A DNA stretch of 64,000 bases from Mycobacterium asiaticum DSM 44297 (GCF_000613245.1 NZ_HG964939.1:188678-252677), one strand, 5' to 3'. Counted from the first letter of the stretch, positions 53,182 through 62,613 are shown. Numbers and translations are program-made. The notes: generated from the sequence alone by a model not told the origin.

Positions 53182-55191
53182 TTATTGGTCGAAGCCGGAC
53201 TGCTTCACACCCGCGTGGTTCGAGCCCGAGTTGTCGGTGCCCGAGCTGGTGAAGCCCGAGTTACGCACACCGGTGTGGCCGAAACCGGAGTTGTCCGAGC
53301 CGGAGTTCATGAAGCCGACATTGCCGGTGACCCCGCCGTTGGCGTAGCCGACGGAGAAGTTGGCCGTGTTGGAGATGCCGATGCTGTTGACACCGGAATT
53401 GAAGAAGCCGGTGTTATTCGACTTCGTATTCTGGAAGCCGGTCTGGTTGTTGCCGATGTTTCCGTAGCCTTCGCTGTTGTTGCCGTTGTTCTCGAATCCC
53501 GATGTGTTGTTTCCGTGGTTGTTGAAGCCCGACGTCCCGGAACCGGTATTGCCGAAACCTGAACTGGAAAGTCCTGTGCTGGTTGCGCTGCCAAAACCGG
53601 TGTTCACAAATCCCGCGTTGCCGACGCCGGTGTTGATGTTTCCCGAATTCCAGAATCCGGTGTTGGTGTTGCCAGCATTCCAGAATCCGGTGTTGCCCAC
53701 CCCCGAGTTGCCATAGCCCACGCTGCTGGCACCGGAGTTCCCGAAGCCCACGGTGCCGGTGGTGCCGGAATTGAAGGCACCTACCGCCTGGCCGCCGCCG
53801 TTGCCGACGCCCATGTTGTTGCTGCCGGCGTTCCAGAACCCGAGATTGCCGTTGCCGGAGTTGCCGAATCCCACATTGGTGCTGGTGGTGTTGGCGAAAC
53901 CGGTGTTGATGTTGCCCGAGTTCCAGAAGCCCGTATTGGTGTTCCCGGTGTTGGCGAACCCGGTATTGACGTTGCCCGAGTTGCCGATACCCCAGTTCCC
54001 GTCCCCGGAATTGAAGAATCCGACGTTGTTGTTGCCCGAGTTGAACAATCCGACATTGCCGACGCCGCCGTTGAGGCCGTTGAGGTTGATGCCGAACTGA
54101 TTGTCGCCGGTGAGGCCGATGCCGAAGTTGTTATTGCCGGTGTTCCCGAAGCCCAAGTTGTTGCTGCCGAAGTTGCCAAAACCTATGTTGAAGTTGCCCT
54201 TGTTGCCGATGCCGACGTTGGTGTTGCCGAGGTTGCCGTTACCCAGGTTCGCGCTACCCCGGTTGCCGAAACCGTAGTTGCCGGTACCCAGGTTTCCGCT
54301 GCCGACGTTGAGGTTGCCGGTATTGCCGTTGCCGACGTTGCCGCTGCCGCTGTTTCCGCTGCCGATATTGCCGCCCGCGGTGGCCTGCGAGTTGCCGAAG
54401 CCGATGTTGCCGTTGCCCCGGTTGCCGCCACCGAGGTTTCGGGTCCCGGTGTTGCCGCTGCCGAGGTTGAAGCTGCCGGTGTTCCCGTCACCGAAGTTCA
54501 GGATCCCGTTGAGGTTGCCGCTGCCGATATTGAGGTTGCCCTTGTTACCGCCGCCCAGGTTGACGTTGCCGGTGTTACCGCTGCCGAGGTTCAGGCTGCC
54601 GATGTTGCCCAGACCAAGGTTGGCCGCACCAATGTTGCTCAGCGTCGACAGCAGGCCGCTTCCGGGGATGTTCTGCAGCAACTGCTGCCAGGGCGCGAGC
54701 GCCTCCGCCACCGCCGAAGCGCCGGCGTAATAGCCGAACATCGCCGCAACGTCTTGAGCCCACATCTGTTCGTAGGCGGCCTCCGCGGCGGCGATTGCCG
54801 GCGCGTTCTGGCCGAACAGGTTCGACAACACCAGGCGCACTATCTGAGATCGGTTGGCCGCCACCGCGATCGGCTCTATTGTTGCCGCCCGCGCCGCTTC
54901 GAACACGCCTGCCACCGTCCGGGCATGCCCGGCCGCGCCCGCGGCCTCCGTAGCCGCCGCGGCGAGCCAATCCGCATACGGCGCCGCGGCGGCCGACATC
55001 GCCGCGGACGCCGGACCCTGCCAGGCCTGACCGACCAGGTTCGCGGTCACCGAGCCGAATGACGATGCCGCCGCGCCCAGCTCCTCGGCCAGCCCCTCCC
55101 AGGCGGTGGCTGCCGCCAGCATGGGGGCTGACCCGGCGCCGCTGAACATCAGCAGCGAGTTGACTTCTGGCGGCAATACCATGAAATTCAT
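53182..55191 (-). CDS. PPE-MPTR family protein
   Basis: The 669-residue protein has a PPE domain (MNFMVLPPEVNSLLMFSGAG, then WQGPASAAMSAAAAPYADWL, about 180 residues) followed by roughly 450 residues of NxGxGNxG pentapeptide-type repeats, the MPTR subfamily. No stop or shift interrupts it. PPE-MPTR proteins are exported by ESX-5 and lie at the cell surface. ATG 55191 was chosen because GAAAGGA lies six bases upstream. I recall no PPE gene at this point in M. tuberculosis, so it is probably an insertion between uvrD1 and the chorismate mutase gene. Confidence 0.92.
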   Translation of the reverse strand: MNFMVLPPEVNSLLMFSGAGSAPMLAAATAWEGLAEELGAAASSFGSVTANLVGQAWQGPASAAMSAAAAPYADWLAAAATEAAGAAGHARTVAGVFEAARAATIEPIAVAANRSQIVRLVLSNLFGQNAPAIAAAEAAYEQMWAQDVAAMFGYYAGASAVAEALAPWQQLLQNIPGSGLLSTLSNIGAANLGLGNIGSLNLGSGNTGNVNLGGGNKGNLNIGSGNLNGILNFGDGNTGSFNLGSGNTGTRNLGGGNRGNGNIGFGNSQATAGGNIGSGNSGSGNVGNGNTGNLNVGSGNLGTGNYGFGNRGSANLGNGNLGNTNVGIGNKGNFNIGFGNFGSNNLGFGNTGNNNFGIGLTGDNQFGINLNGLNGGVGNVGLFNSGNNNVGFFNSGDGNWGIGNSGNVNTGFANTGNTNTGFWNSGNINTGFANTTSTNVGFGNSGNGNLGFWNAGSNNMGVGNGGGQAVGAFNSGTTGTVGFGNSGASSVGYGNSGVGNTGFWNAGNTNTGFWNSGNINTGVGNAGFVNTGFGSATSTGLSSSGFGNTGSGTSGFNNHGNNTSGFENNGNNSEGYGNIGNNQTGFQNTKSNNTGFFNSGVNSIGISNTANFSVGYANGGVTGNVGFMNSGSDNSGFGHTGVRNSGFTSSGTDNSGSNHAGVKQSGFDQ

Positions 55192-55336
55192 CAACAGTCC
55201 TTTCTGAACTGTTCGATTGGCCCCGGACAGCGAGTAGAGAGCCTACGACCTCGTGCGGAATCACATCGGCCATTTCTTCGAATGTTCTTGACGCGCGTTT
55301 TTGCGCACGCACGCCAGTTGGTGGCACACTCGTCTC

Positions 55337-55396
55337 GTGCTCAACAGGCAGCGCCGATTTTTCTACGGGTACCCGCCAGCGGTGCCCGTGGTCTAG
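55337..55396 (+). CDS. Leader peptide rich in aromatic codons
   Basis: A GTG at 55337 opens a 19-codon frame encoding MLNRQRRFFYGYPPAVPVV and ending at TAG 55394-55396. Four of five consecutive codons are Phe or Tyr (TTT TTC TAC GGG TAC). It lies upstream of a terminator-like hairpin and chorismate mutase, the layout of an amino-acid attenuator. No good ribosome-binding site is visible, so a leaderless start is possible; CACACT at 55325-55330 sits at the right distance for a weak -10. Confidence 0.6.
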   Translation: MLNRQRRFFYGYPPAVPVV

Positions 55397-55407
55397 CTGC
55401 CTTCGCA

Positions 55408-55440
55408 GAGCCCCGTGGTCCGCTTCCGGATTCGGGGCTC
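55408..55440 (+). terminator. Terminator-like hairpin in the chorismate mutase leader
   Basis: GAGCCCCG at 55408-55415 pairs with CGGGGCTC at 55433-55440. The loop contains a further TCCG-CTTC-CGGA mini-stem, and GTTTCTTGTG follows. In the leader, CTACGGG at the Tyr-Gly codons (55363-55369) can pair with CCCGTGG at 55412-55418, the 5' arm, offering an alternative fold. Confidence 0.6.
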
Positions 55441-55466
55441 GTTTCTTGTGTGAGGCCTAAACCCGG

Positions 55467-55775
55467 ATGAGACCAGACCCCCCACCTCACGAGAACGCGG
55501 AGATAGCAGAGATGAACACCATCGATACCGAACAACTCGGCATTGACGAATTGCGCCAGGAGATCGACCGTCTCGATGCCGAGATCCTGGCGGCGGTCAA
55601 GCGGCGCGCGGAAGTATCCCAGGCGATCGGCAAAGTCCGGATGGCCTCGGGCGGAACCCGGCTGGTGCACAGCCGGGAGATGAAGGTGATCGAGCGCTAC
55701 AGCGAGCTAGGACCCGACGGCAAAGATCTGGCGATGCTGCTATTGCGCCTGGGCCGAGGACGACTCGGCCACTAA
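55467..55775 (+). CDS. Intracellular chorismate mutase
   Basis: The 102-residue protein is the AroQ-delta type chorismate mutase (Rv0948c), turning chorismate into prephenate for Phe and Tyr synthesis. Typical parts are EEIDRL-like EIDRLDAEILAAVKRRAEVS, RMASGGTRLVHSREMKVIER and the C-terminal RLGRGRLGH, the tail that docks onto DAHP synthase for activation and feedback control. It lacks a signal peptide, unlike the secreted Rv1885c. The start at 55467 matches the annotated M. tuberculosis N-terminus; an ATG at 55512 would give the minimal domain. A leader peptide and hairpin lie upstream. Confidence 0.94.
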   Translation: MRPDPPPHENAEIAEMNTIDTEQLGIDELRQEIDRLDAEILAAVKRRAEVSQAIGKVRMASGGTRLVHSREMKVIERYSELGPDGKDLAMLLLRLGRGRLGH

Positions 55776-55837
55776 ACGGTTACTGTTGCCGTTACATTCA
55801 ACCGTCACCTGCTTTGCTGGGGTAAATTTCGCCGGAA

Positions 55838-56812
55838 ATGGTGACGGCATTAACAGCTGGGATTTCGCCGCTGCGCCGGTTGATGCTTCTGTTGACCGCA
55901 GCGTTGCTGGCCCTGCTGGGTGGCTTGTCTAACAGCTCGGCGACCTCGTCGGCTTGGTCGCGGCAGGGTCAGCCGGTCGAGTACCTGATGGTCCCGTCCG
56001 CAGCTATGCACCGACAGATCAAAGTCGAATTTCAGGCCGGCGGCCCCCACGCCGTGTATTTGCTCGACGGGATGTTGGCCCGCGACGACTTCAACGGCTG
56101 GGACATCCATTTGCCGGTATTCGACTGGTTGGCCCCGACCGGCCTGTCCGTAGTGATGCCGACCGGTGGAATGGCGAGCTTTTACTGCGACTGGTACCGG
56201 CCGGCCGTCGGCAACGGCGGGACGTGGACCTACAAATGGGACACGTTCCTGGCCCAGGAGCTGCCTCAGTGGCTGGCGACCAACAAGGCCGTCAGCGCCT
56301 CCGGCAACGCTGTGGTGGGTGCGTCCATGGCGGGTTCGGCGTCCCTGATCCTGGCGGCCAAGCATCCACAGAACTTCGTCTACGCGGCCTCGATGTCTGG
56401 GTTTCTCAACTTGTCCGCCGGCAACTGGCCGTCCTTAGTCAGCGCCGCGCAACTGGGGGCGGGCGGCTTCCGCTCCGAGGCCATGTGGGGACCGCCCGGC
56501 GACCCGGCGTGGGCCAGCAACGACCCCACGGTCAATGTGGCGAAGCTGGTGGCAAACAACACCCGCATCTGGGTCTACACCGGCGACGGCGGCAAGTCGG
56601 ACGCCGACACCAAGCTGGACGCCAGCCTCCTGGAAAGCGCAACGCGCATCAGCAACAAGGTGTTTCAGGCCAGGTACCAGGCCGCGGGCGGGCGCAACGG
56701 GGTGTTCAATTTCCCGGCCAACGGCACCCACACCTGGTCGTACTGGGGCGAACAGTTGCAGGCGATGCTGCCGGATCTGCAGCAGGTGCTCGGCGCCACG
56801 GCGTTGCCCTGA
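55838..56812 (+). CDS. Antigen 85-like mycolyltransferase
   Basis: The 324-residue protein belongs to the antigen 85 (Fbp) family of exported mycolyltransferases that attach mycolates to trehalose and arabinogalactan. A signal peptide (LMLLLTAALLALLGGLSNSS) precedes an esterase fold with the triad Ser163 (GASMAGS), Glu266 (SLLESATRI) and His298 (NGTHTW). The Ag85 disulfide is missing: the PACGKAGC-type segment reads PAVGNGGT. It sits where H37Rv has Rv0947c, recalled as a mycolyltransferase pseudogene; here the gene is complete. Activity is likely but may differ from Ag85A/B/C. Confidence 0.88.
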   Translation: MVTALTAGISPLRRLMLLLTAALLALLGGLSNSSATSSAWSRQGQPVEYLMVPSAAMHRQIKVEFQAGGPHAVYLLDGMLARDDFNGWDIHLPVFDWLAPTGLSVVMPTGGMASFYCDWYRPAVGNGGTWTYKWDTFLAQELPQWLATNKAVSASGNAVVGASMAGSASLILAAKHPQNFVYAASMSGFLNLSAGNWPSLVSAAQLGAGGFRSEAMWGPPGDPAWASNDPTVNVAKLVANNTRIWVYTGDGGKSDADTKLDASLLESATRISNKVFQARYQAAGGRNGVFNFPANGTHTWSYWGEQLQAMLPDLQQVLGATALP

Positions 56813-56941
56813 ACCGCCCGCCCCCGAAACTGAAAAATCGCAGCGGAAGTGCGAGTGGACACCTGCAGATTTTCAGCCTCGACGAATGCCGGCGAGACTC
56901 GGACGCTGACCGGCACCCCGTCCCCGCACTAGGGTCGAACC

Positions 56942-58600
56942 ATGACCTCTGAGACATCAGACATCACCGCCACGCCGGCGTGGGACGCGCTGCGCCGGCA
57001 CCATGACCAGATCGGGGAAACCCACCTACGGCAGCTCTTCGCCGACGATCCGGATCGCGGCCGCGAACTCACCCTGACCGTCGGCGACCTCTACATCGAC
57101 TACAGCAAGCACCGCATCACCCGCGAGACAGTACGACTGCTGATCGACCTGGCGCGGGCGGCCAACCTGGAAGAGCACCGCGACCAGATGTTCGCCGGCG
57201 CGCACATCAACACTTCCGAGGACCGCGCGGTGCTGCACACCGCGCTGCGGTTGCCGCGCGACGCCGACCTGATCGTGGACGGCCAGAACGTGGTGCGCGA
57301 CGTCCACGAGGTGCTGGACGCGATGGGCGATTTCACCGACAAGCTGCGCAGCGGCGACTGGAAGGGGGCCACCGGGGAACGGATCAAGACGGTCGTCAAC
57401 ATCGGCATTGGCGGCTCGGACCTGGGCCCGGTGATGGTTTACCAGGCGTTGCGCCACTACGCCGACGCGGGCATCTCGGCGCGCTTCGTCTCCAACGTGG
57501 ATCCGGCCGACCTCGTGGCAACACTTGCCGATTTAGAGCCCGCCACAACGCTTTTCATTGTCGCGTCCAAGACGTTCTCCACGCTGGAGACGCTGACCAA
57601 CGCGACGGCCGCGCGCCGTTGGCTCACCGATGCGCTCGGCGACGCCGCGGTGGCGAAGCACTTCGTTGCGGTCTCCACCAACAAGCGGTTGGTCGACGAG
57701 TTCGGCATCAACACCGACAACATGTTCGGCTTCTGGGATTGGGTCGGTGGCCGCTACTCGGTGGACTCGGCGATCGGGCTGTCCGTGATGGCCGTCATCG
57801 GCCGGGAAGCCTTCGCCGACTTCCTGTCCGGGTTTCACATCATCGACGAGCACTTCAGGACGGCCCCCTTGGAGTCCAATGCCCCTGCGCTGCTTGGGCT
57901 TATCGGCTTGTGGTATTCCGATTTCTTTGACGCGCAATCGCGGGCCGTGCTGCCGTACTCGAATGATCTGGCCCGGTTTGCCGCCTACCTGCAGCAGCTC
58001 ACCATGGAATCCAACGGCAAGTCGACCCGTGCCGACGGCACACCGGTGACCACCGACACCGGTGAAATCTATTGGGGCGAGCCGGGAACCAACGGTCAGC
58101 ACGCTTTCTACCAGCTCTTGCACCAGGGGACGCGTCTGGTGCCGGCGGACTTCATCGCGTTCAGTCAGCCCCTCGACGACCTGCCCACCGCCGAAGGCAC
58201 CGGCAGCATGCACGACCTGTTGATGAGCAACTTCTTCGCACAGACCCAGGTGCTGGCGTTCGGTAAGACCGCCGAGGAGATCGCCGACGAAGGCACCCCC
58301 GCCGACGTGGTGCCACACAAGGTGATGCCCGGAAACCGGCCCACCACATCGATTCTGGCGACTCGGCTGACACCGTCGGTGCTGGGCCAGTTGGTGGCGC
58401 TCTACGAGCATCAGGTGTTCACCGAGGGTGTGATCTGGGGCATCGACTCGTTCGACCAGTGGGGCGTGGAGTTGGGCAAGACGCAAGCCAAGGCGCTGCT
58501 GCCGGTGATCACCAGCGACGGTGCGCCCGAGAAGCAGTCGGACAGCTCGACCGACGCGCTGGTGCGCCGCTACCGAGCCGAGCGCGGCCGCGCCAGTTAG
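56942..58600 (+). CDS. pgi: Glucose-6-phosphate isomerase
   Basis: The 552-residue protein interconverts glucose 6-phosphate and fructose 6-phosphate. Signatures include NIGIGGSDLGPVMVYQAL, FGFWDWVGGRYSVDSAIGLS and the C-terminal SFDQWGVELGKTQAKAL. The length and position match Rv0946c. It is transcribed with the antigen 85-like gene at 129-base spacing. It is cytosolic and essential in mycobacteria for central carbon flow. Confidence 0.97.
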   Translation: MTSETSDITATPAWDALRRHHDQIGETHLRQLFADDPDRGRELTLTVGDLYIDYSKHRITRETVRLLIDLARAANLEEHRDQMFAGAHINTSEDRAVLHTALRLPRDADLIVDGQNVVRDVHEVLDAMGDFTDKLRSGDWKGATGERIKTVVNIGIGGSDLGPVMVYQALRHYADAGISARFVSNVDPADLVATLADLEPATTLFIVASKTFSTLETLTNATAARRWLTDALGDAAVAKHFVAVSTNKRLVDEFGINTDNMFGFWDWVGGRYSVDSAIGLSVMAVIGREAFADFLSGFHIIDEHFRTAPLESNAPALLGLIGLWYSDFFDAQSRAVLPYSNDLARFAAYLQQLTMESNGKSTRADGTPVTTDTGEIYWGEPGTNGQHAFYQLLHQGTRLVPADFIAFSQPLDDLPTAEGTGSMHDLLMSNFFAQTQVLAFGKTAEEIADEGTPADVVPHKVMPGNRPTTSILATRLTPSVLGQLVALYEHQVFTEGVIWGIDSFDQWGVELGKTQAKALLPVITSDGAPEKQSDSSTDALVRRYRAERGRAS

Positions 58601-58671
58601 TGGTCCCTTTAAAATCCGACCGCCTATCCTTTGTAGGTGCCCGCTACTGTCGATAATCGGCAGCGCCGCGA

Positions 58672-61600
58672 ATGACGACTATCGCGGCGTGCCCGGCGTG
58701 TGGCACGGAGACTCTCGAACGTGCGCGGTTCTGTCACGGATGCGGCGCGCCAGTGAGCGCCGAAGGCGTTCGCGCAGAGTACAAGCAGGTCACCGTCTTG
58801 TTCGCGGACGTAGTGCACTCGATGGACATTGCGGCGGCGGTCGGTGCGGAGCGGTTGCGTGAGATCATGGCCGATCTTGTGGCGCGCTGCGCCGCAGTGG
58901 TCAGGCGGTACGGCGGCACGGTCGACAAGTTCACCGGCGACGGGATTATGGCGGTGTTCGGCGCTCCGGTGGCATTGGAGGACCATGCGGTTCGCGCTTG
59001 CCTGGCGGCCCTGGAGCTCCAGAATGAGGCGGTCAAATTGGCCCCGGAGATTCAACACCGCGATGCCGTGGATCTGCGACTCCGCGTCGGATTGAATTCG
59101 GGACAAGTCGTTGCCGGTGAAATCGGTTCGGGTGGCTTGGGTTACACCGCCGTCGGTGAGCAGGTTGGGATGGCGCAGCGGATGGAATCGGTCGCGCCGC
59201 CCGGCGGGGTAATGCTCAGCGAGGCAACGGCCAGACTGGTCGAGCACGCGGCAGTGTTGGGCGAGCCGGAACTCGTCCGCATCAAGGGAAATGATCAACC
59301 GGTATCTGCTCGAAGATTGATGGGCTTGGGGGAACGGAATCAGACAGCGGGACCGGCTAAGCCGAATCTCGTCGGCCGGCGGGAAGAGATGTCCGCCGGC
59401 GAGGAACTGCTGAATCGGGCTGTGAGCGGCAACGGCGCGGTAGCAGTCCTGGTGGGCTCCGCCGGGATCGGCAAGAGCCGTCTGGTGCATGAAATCTGTG
59501 CGCTGGCAGTTGACCGGGGCGTCGAAGTCGTCAGCGCGTTCTGCGAATCACACACCATCCAGATGCCGTTCCATGTCGTGGCCCGCCTATTACGGGCGGA
59601 GGCTCATTTGTCGGGTGTCGATGCCGAAGCCGACCGCGCTCGGCTACGCGACCGCTACGCCGATGCCGATCCGGAAGACCTTGCCTTACTTGAAGATTTG
59701 CTAGGCATCCGAGATTCCTCCACCACCCTGCCCGATATTGCCCCGGATGCGCGCCGTCGGCGTTTGACCGCACTGGTGATTGCCGCCTCCCGCGCGCGTC
59801 GGAACCCGGTGACCTGGGTCATCGAGGACGCGCACTGGGTCGACGAAGCCAGCGAATCAATGCTGGGCGAATTCCTCACGGTCATCCCGCAGACGCCCAC
59901 GTTGGTGCTTATCACCTGCCGTCCTGAGTATCGTGGCGAGCTAGCATATGTCACCGAGGCCAAGACGATTGGCCTTGCGCCGCTGAGTGATACAGAATCC
60001 GCTACCCTGCTTGGGGAGCTTCTCGGATGCGACCCGACGGTTGCCGCGCTGACGAAGACAATCGGAGCACGGGCGGCCGGCAACCCGTTCTTCGCCGAAG
60101 AAATGGTGCGGGATTTGGCCGAACGCGGTGTGCTCCGCGGCAACCCAGGGGCTTACACCTGCCGCGCGGATGTCGGTGACGTCAGGGTGCCCGCCACCCT
60201 GCAGGCCACGATCGCAGCCCGCATCGACCGACTCGAACCGTGGGCAAAACGGGTGTTACGGGCCGCGGCCGTAATTGGCTCGCGCTTCAGCGCCGACCTG
60301 CTCACCTCGCTGGACGTCGACGCGGTCCCGCGCAGTCTGCTCGACGCCGAACTTATCGAGCGGGTTGACTCGGGGACAACCGAGGAATATGCGTTCCGTC
60401 ACCCGATGATCCGTACCGTCGCGTACGAGTCGCAGCTCAAATCCGACCGTGTCGGCATGCACCGGCGGCTGGCCGCCGCGGTCGAGAGGAGGATGTCCGG
60501 ATTGATCGGCGAGAACTCCGCATTGATCGCCGAGCATCTTCAGGCTGCCGGGGACCTCGGCGAAGCCTATGTCTGGCACCTACGTGCCGGCGAATGGGCC
60601 ACCACTCGCGACAAGGCCGCGGCGTGTCGCAGCTGGGAACGCGCGCGCCGGATTGCCGATGCTGTGCCCGATGACGCCCCGGACCGTATCTCGATGCGCA
60701 TCGCGCCACGTAAATTGCTTTGTGCTAATGGATTTCGTGCCCACCTCGAGATCGAGCCCTACTTCGCGGAACTGCGGGAATTGTGCTCGGCCGCCGGGGA
60801 CAAGGCGTCCTTGGCTATCGGCATGGCGGGGTTGATCATGGAGCACTTCGTCTACGGCCGGGTACACACGGCATCCGGCCTAGCCTCCGAACACATGGCG
60901 ATGATCGAATCGATAGGCGATCCGACGCTCACGATTGGGTTGTCGCTAGGAGCGATCGCCACCAAGATCCAGTCCGCGGAGATGCGCCTGGTGCTGGCGT
61001 GGTCGCAGAACGTCGTCGAACTGGCCCAAGGCGATCCCGCCCGCGGAAACGCCATCGTCGGTTCGCCTTTGGCGGTGGCGCTGGCGACGCGCGGCACCGC
61101 TCGATGGGCCTTGGGCCACAGCGGCTGGCGAAAAGACTTGGAGGACGGCGTTGCAACGTCGCGCGGAACTGAACCGTGGTCGCACGCCATGGTGGTCACG
61201 TACAAGTACCTCGGGGCGATACCCAATGGAATCCTGCTGGCGGACGACCTTGCCCTGCAGGAGATCGGCGAGGCGCTACGCAACGCGGAGCGCTCAAGTG
61301 ACGACCGGGCGCTGGGCCTGGCCAGGCTGACCGAGGGCATTGCATTGGTGCATCGGGATTCCCTGCAAGACCGGCAACGCGGCCTCGATGTGTTGAGGGA
61401 TGTCTGCGAAATGTGCGAGCACGACAAGTACTATCCCTCGGACCGCCCCGTCGCCAATGTCTGGGCAGCATGGGAACTCGCCAGGCGCGGTGATCGCGAA
61501 TCCGCCCTACCGCGGTTGCGTGCGGCGGTCGACGAAATGTTCGGTGCCGGCCAGTTCGGGCATTGCGGCGCGGCTACCAGTGCGTTGGTGCAGACGCTGT

Positions 61601-61839
61601 TGGCCGGTGGCACTGACCGTTCCATTGCCGAAGCCGTCGAGGCGATCGACAGGATGGCGGCCGCGCCGGGCGACCAGGGTTTGGTATCGCGGGAGATCCA
61701 GCTGGTGCGGATGCGCGCGCTGCTCGCCCGGGCGCGTGGTGATGCGCCCGCGTACATCCAGCTTCGGGATCGCTACCGCGCCATGGCGACGGCATTGAGT
61801 TTTCAGGGGCACATCGCTTGGGCCGCGGCCATGCCGTGA
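58672..61839 (+). CDS. Zinc-ribbon adenylate cyclase with AAA ATPase and helical repeats
   Basis: The 1055-residue protein starts with a zinc ribbon (Cys7, Cys10, Cys21, Cys24), then a class III cyclase domain (about 38-210) with VTVLFADVVHS and DKFTGDGIMAVFGAP supplying metal-binding aspartates. An AAA/STAND-like ATPase follows with Walker A GSAGIGKS at about 261-268 and Walker B VTWVIEDAHWVDEAS. The rest (about 600-1055) looks like TPR-type helical repeats. Related mycobacterial cyclase-ATPase proteins end in a LuxR DNA-binding domain; none is visible here. It is probably a cAMP-producing signalling protein with an unknown input. Confidence 0.85.
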   Translation: MTTIAACPACGTETLERARFCHGCGAPVSAEGVRAEYKQVTVLFADVVHSMDIAAAVGAERLREIMADLVARCAAVVRRYGGTVDKFTGDGIMAVFGAPVALEDHAVRACLAALELQNEAVKLAPEIQHRDAVDLRLRVGLNSGQVVAGEIGSGGLGYTAVGEQVGMAQRMESVAPPGGVMLSEATARLVEHAAVLGEPELVRIKGNDQPVSARRLMGLGERNQTAGPAKPNLVGRREEMSAGEELLNRAVSGNGAVAVLVGSAGIGKSRLVHEICALAVDRGVEVVSAFCESHTIQMPFHVVARLLRAEAHLSGVDAEADRARLRDRYADADPEDLALLEDLLGIRDSSTTLPDIAPDARRRRLTALVIAASRARRNPVTWVIEDAHWVDEASESMLGEFLTVIPQTPTLVLITCRPEYRGELAYVTEAKTIGLAPLSDTESATLLGELLGCDPTVAALTKTIGARAAGNPFFAEEMVRDLAERGVLRGNPGAYTCRADVGDVRVPATLQATIAARIDRLEPWAKRVLRAAAVIGSRFSADLLTSLDVDAVPRSLLDAELIERVDSGTTEEYAFRHPMIRTVAYESQLKSDRVGMHRRLAAAVERRMSGLIGENSALIAEHLQAAGDLGEAYVWHLRAGEWATTRDKAAACRSWERARRIADAVPDDAPDRISMRIAPRKLLCANGFRAHLEIEPYFAELRELCSAAGDKASLAIGMAGLIMEHFVYGRVHTASGLASEHMAMIESIGDPTLTIGLSLGAIATKIQSAEMRLVLAWSQNVVELAQGDPARGNAIVGSPLAVALATRGTARWALGHSGWRKDLEDGVATSRGTEPWSHAMVVTYKYLGAIPNGILLADDLALQEIGEALRNAERSSDDRALGLARLTEGIALVHRDSLQDRQRGLDVLRDVCEMCEHDKYYPSDRPVANVWAAWELARRGDRESALPRLRAAVDEMFGAGQFGHCGAATSALVQTLLAGGTDRSIAEAVEAIDRMAAAPGDQGLVSREIQLVRMRALLARARGDAPAYIQLRDRYRAMATALSFQGHIAWAAAMP

Positions 61840-61863
61840 CGCGCGAGTTAGTTGCGCGAGCAG

Positions 61864-62613
61864 CTAGGCGAACCGCTTCGTCAAGGGCGGCGGCAGCACC
61901 CGCATCAGCTGCACCAGCGGCGCCCACGGCCACCACGGCACCGCAGCGCGACCCGGCTCCCGCTCGATGGCGTCGACGAGCGCCTTGACACCGGTTTCGT
62001 TGTCCACCATCAGCATTGTGCTGTTCGACTTGGCGGTCATCTCCGACTCGATGTAACCGGGCTCGATCACCGTCACTTTGACCGGGCCTTTGGCGTACTC
62101 GGCACGCAGCGATTCGCCCAGCGAACTGAGGCCGGCTTTGCTGGCGGCATAGGCGGCCTTCACGCCGGGCACGCCCTTGTTGCCCAGCACCGAGGAGATC
62201 AGCACCAGATGCCCGGACCCGCTCTTGTTGAACATCTCCAGCGCGGTCTCAATCTGCGCCAGCGCGGCGATCAGGTTGGTCTCCAGCGTCGCCTTGTTCG
62301 CCCACAACTTGCCCGACCCCAGTTTGGCACCCTTGCCGATGCCGGCGTTGACGATGACGCGGTCGATGCCGCCGAGCACGTCGCTCAGCTCGGCGAACAC
62401 CTTCGGCACCTGGTCGTGGTCGTTGACATCCAGCGCCGCGACAGCGATCTTGATGCTCGGATACTGTTGCGAGAGTTCAGCTTTGAGTTCATCCAGGCGG
62501 TCGGTGCGGCGGGCGCACAACGCCAGGTCGCGCCCCTTGGCAGCGAAGGCGCGGGCCATTCCGGCACCCAGCCCGGAACTGGCTCCGGTGATGAGGATTT
62601 TCTGGCGAGTCAC
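61864..62613 (-). CDS. Short-chain dehydrogenase/reductase
   Basis: The 249-residue protein (Rv0945) is a classical SDR with the nucleotide-binding TGASSGLGAGMARAF near the N-terminus, NAGIGKG, a Ser in LISSVLG and the catalytic YAASK (Tyr-x-x-x-Lys). The GTG at 62613 starts at TRQKILITGAS; the open frame upstream is a shadow of the glycosylase gene. The start is 16 bases after the glycosylase stop, so the two may be co-transcribed. It converges on the cyclase gene, with 24 bases between stops. The substrate is unknown. Confidence 0.9.
   Translation of the reverse strand: MTRQKILITGASSGLGAGMARAFAAKGRDLALCARRTDRLDELKAELSQQYPSIKIAVAALDVNDHDQVPKVFAELSDVLGGIDRVIVNAGIGKGAKLGSGKLWANKATLETNLIAALAQIETALEMFNKSGSGHLVLISSVLGNKGVPGVKAAYAASKAGLSSLGESLRAEYAKGPVKVTVIEPGYIESEMTAKSNSTMLMVDNETGVKALVDAIEREPGRAAVPWWPWAPLVQLMRVLPPPLTKRFA

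Noticed and set aside
53182..54620. Dense short repeats resembling a repeat array or CRISPR
   Set aside because: They are coding NxGxGNxG repeats of a PPE-MPTR protein in one uninterrupted frame; there are no regular spacers.
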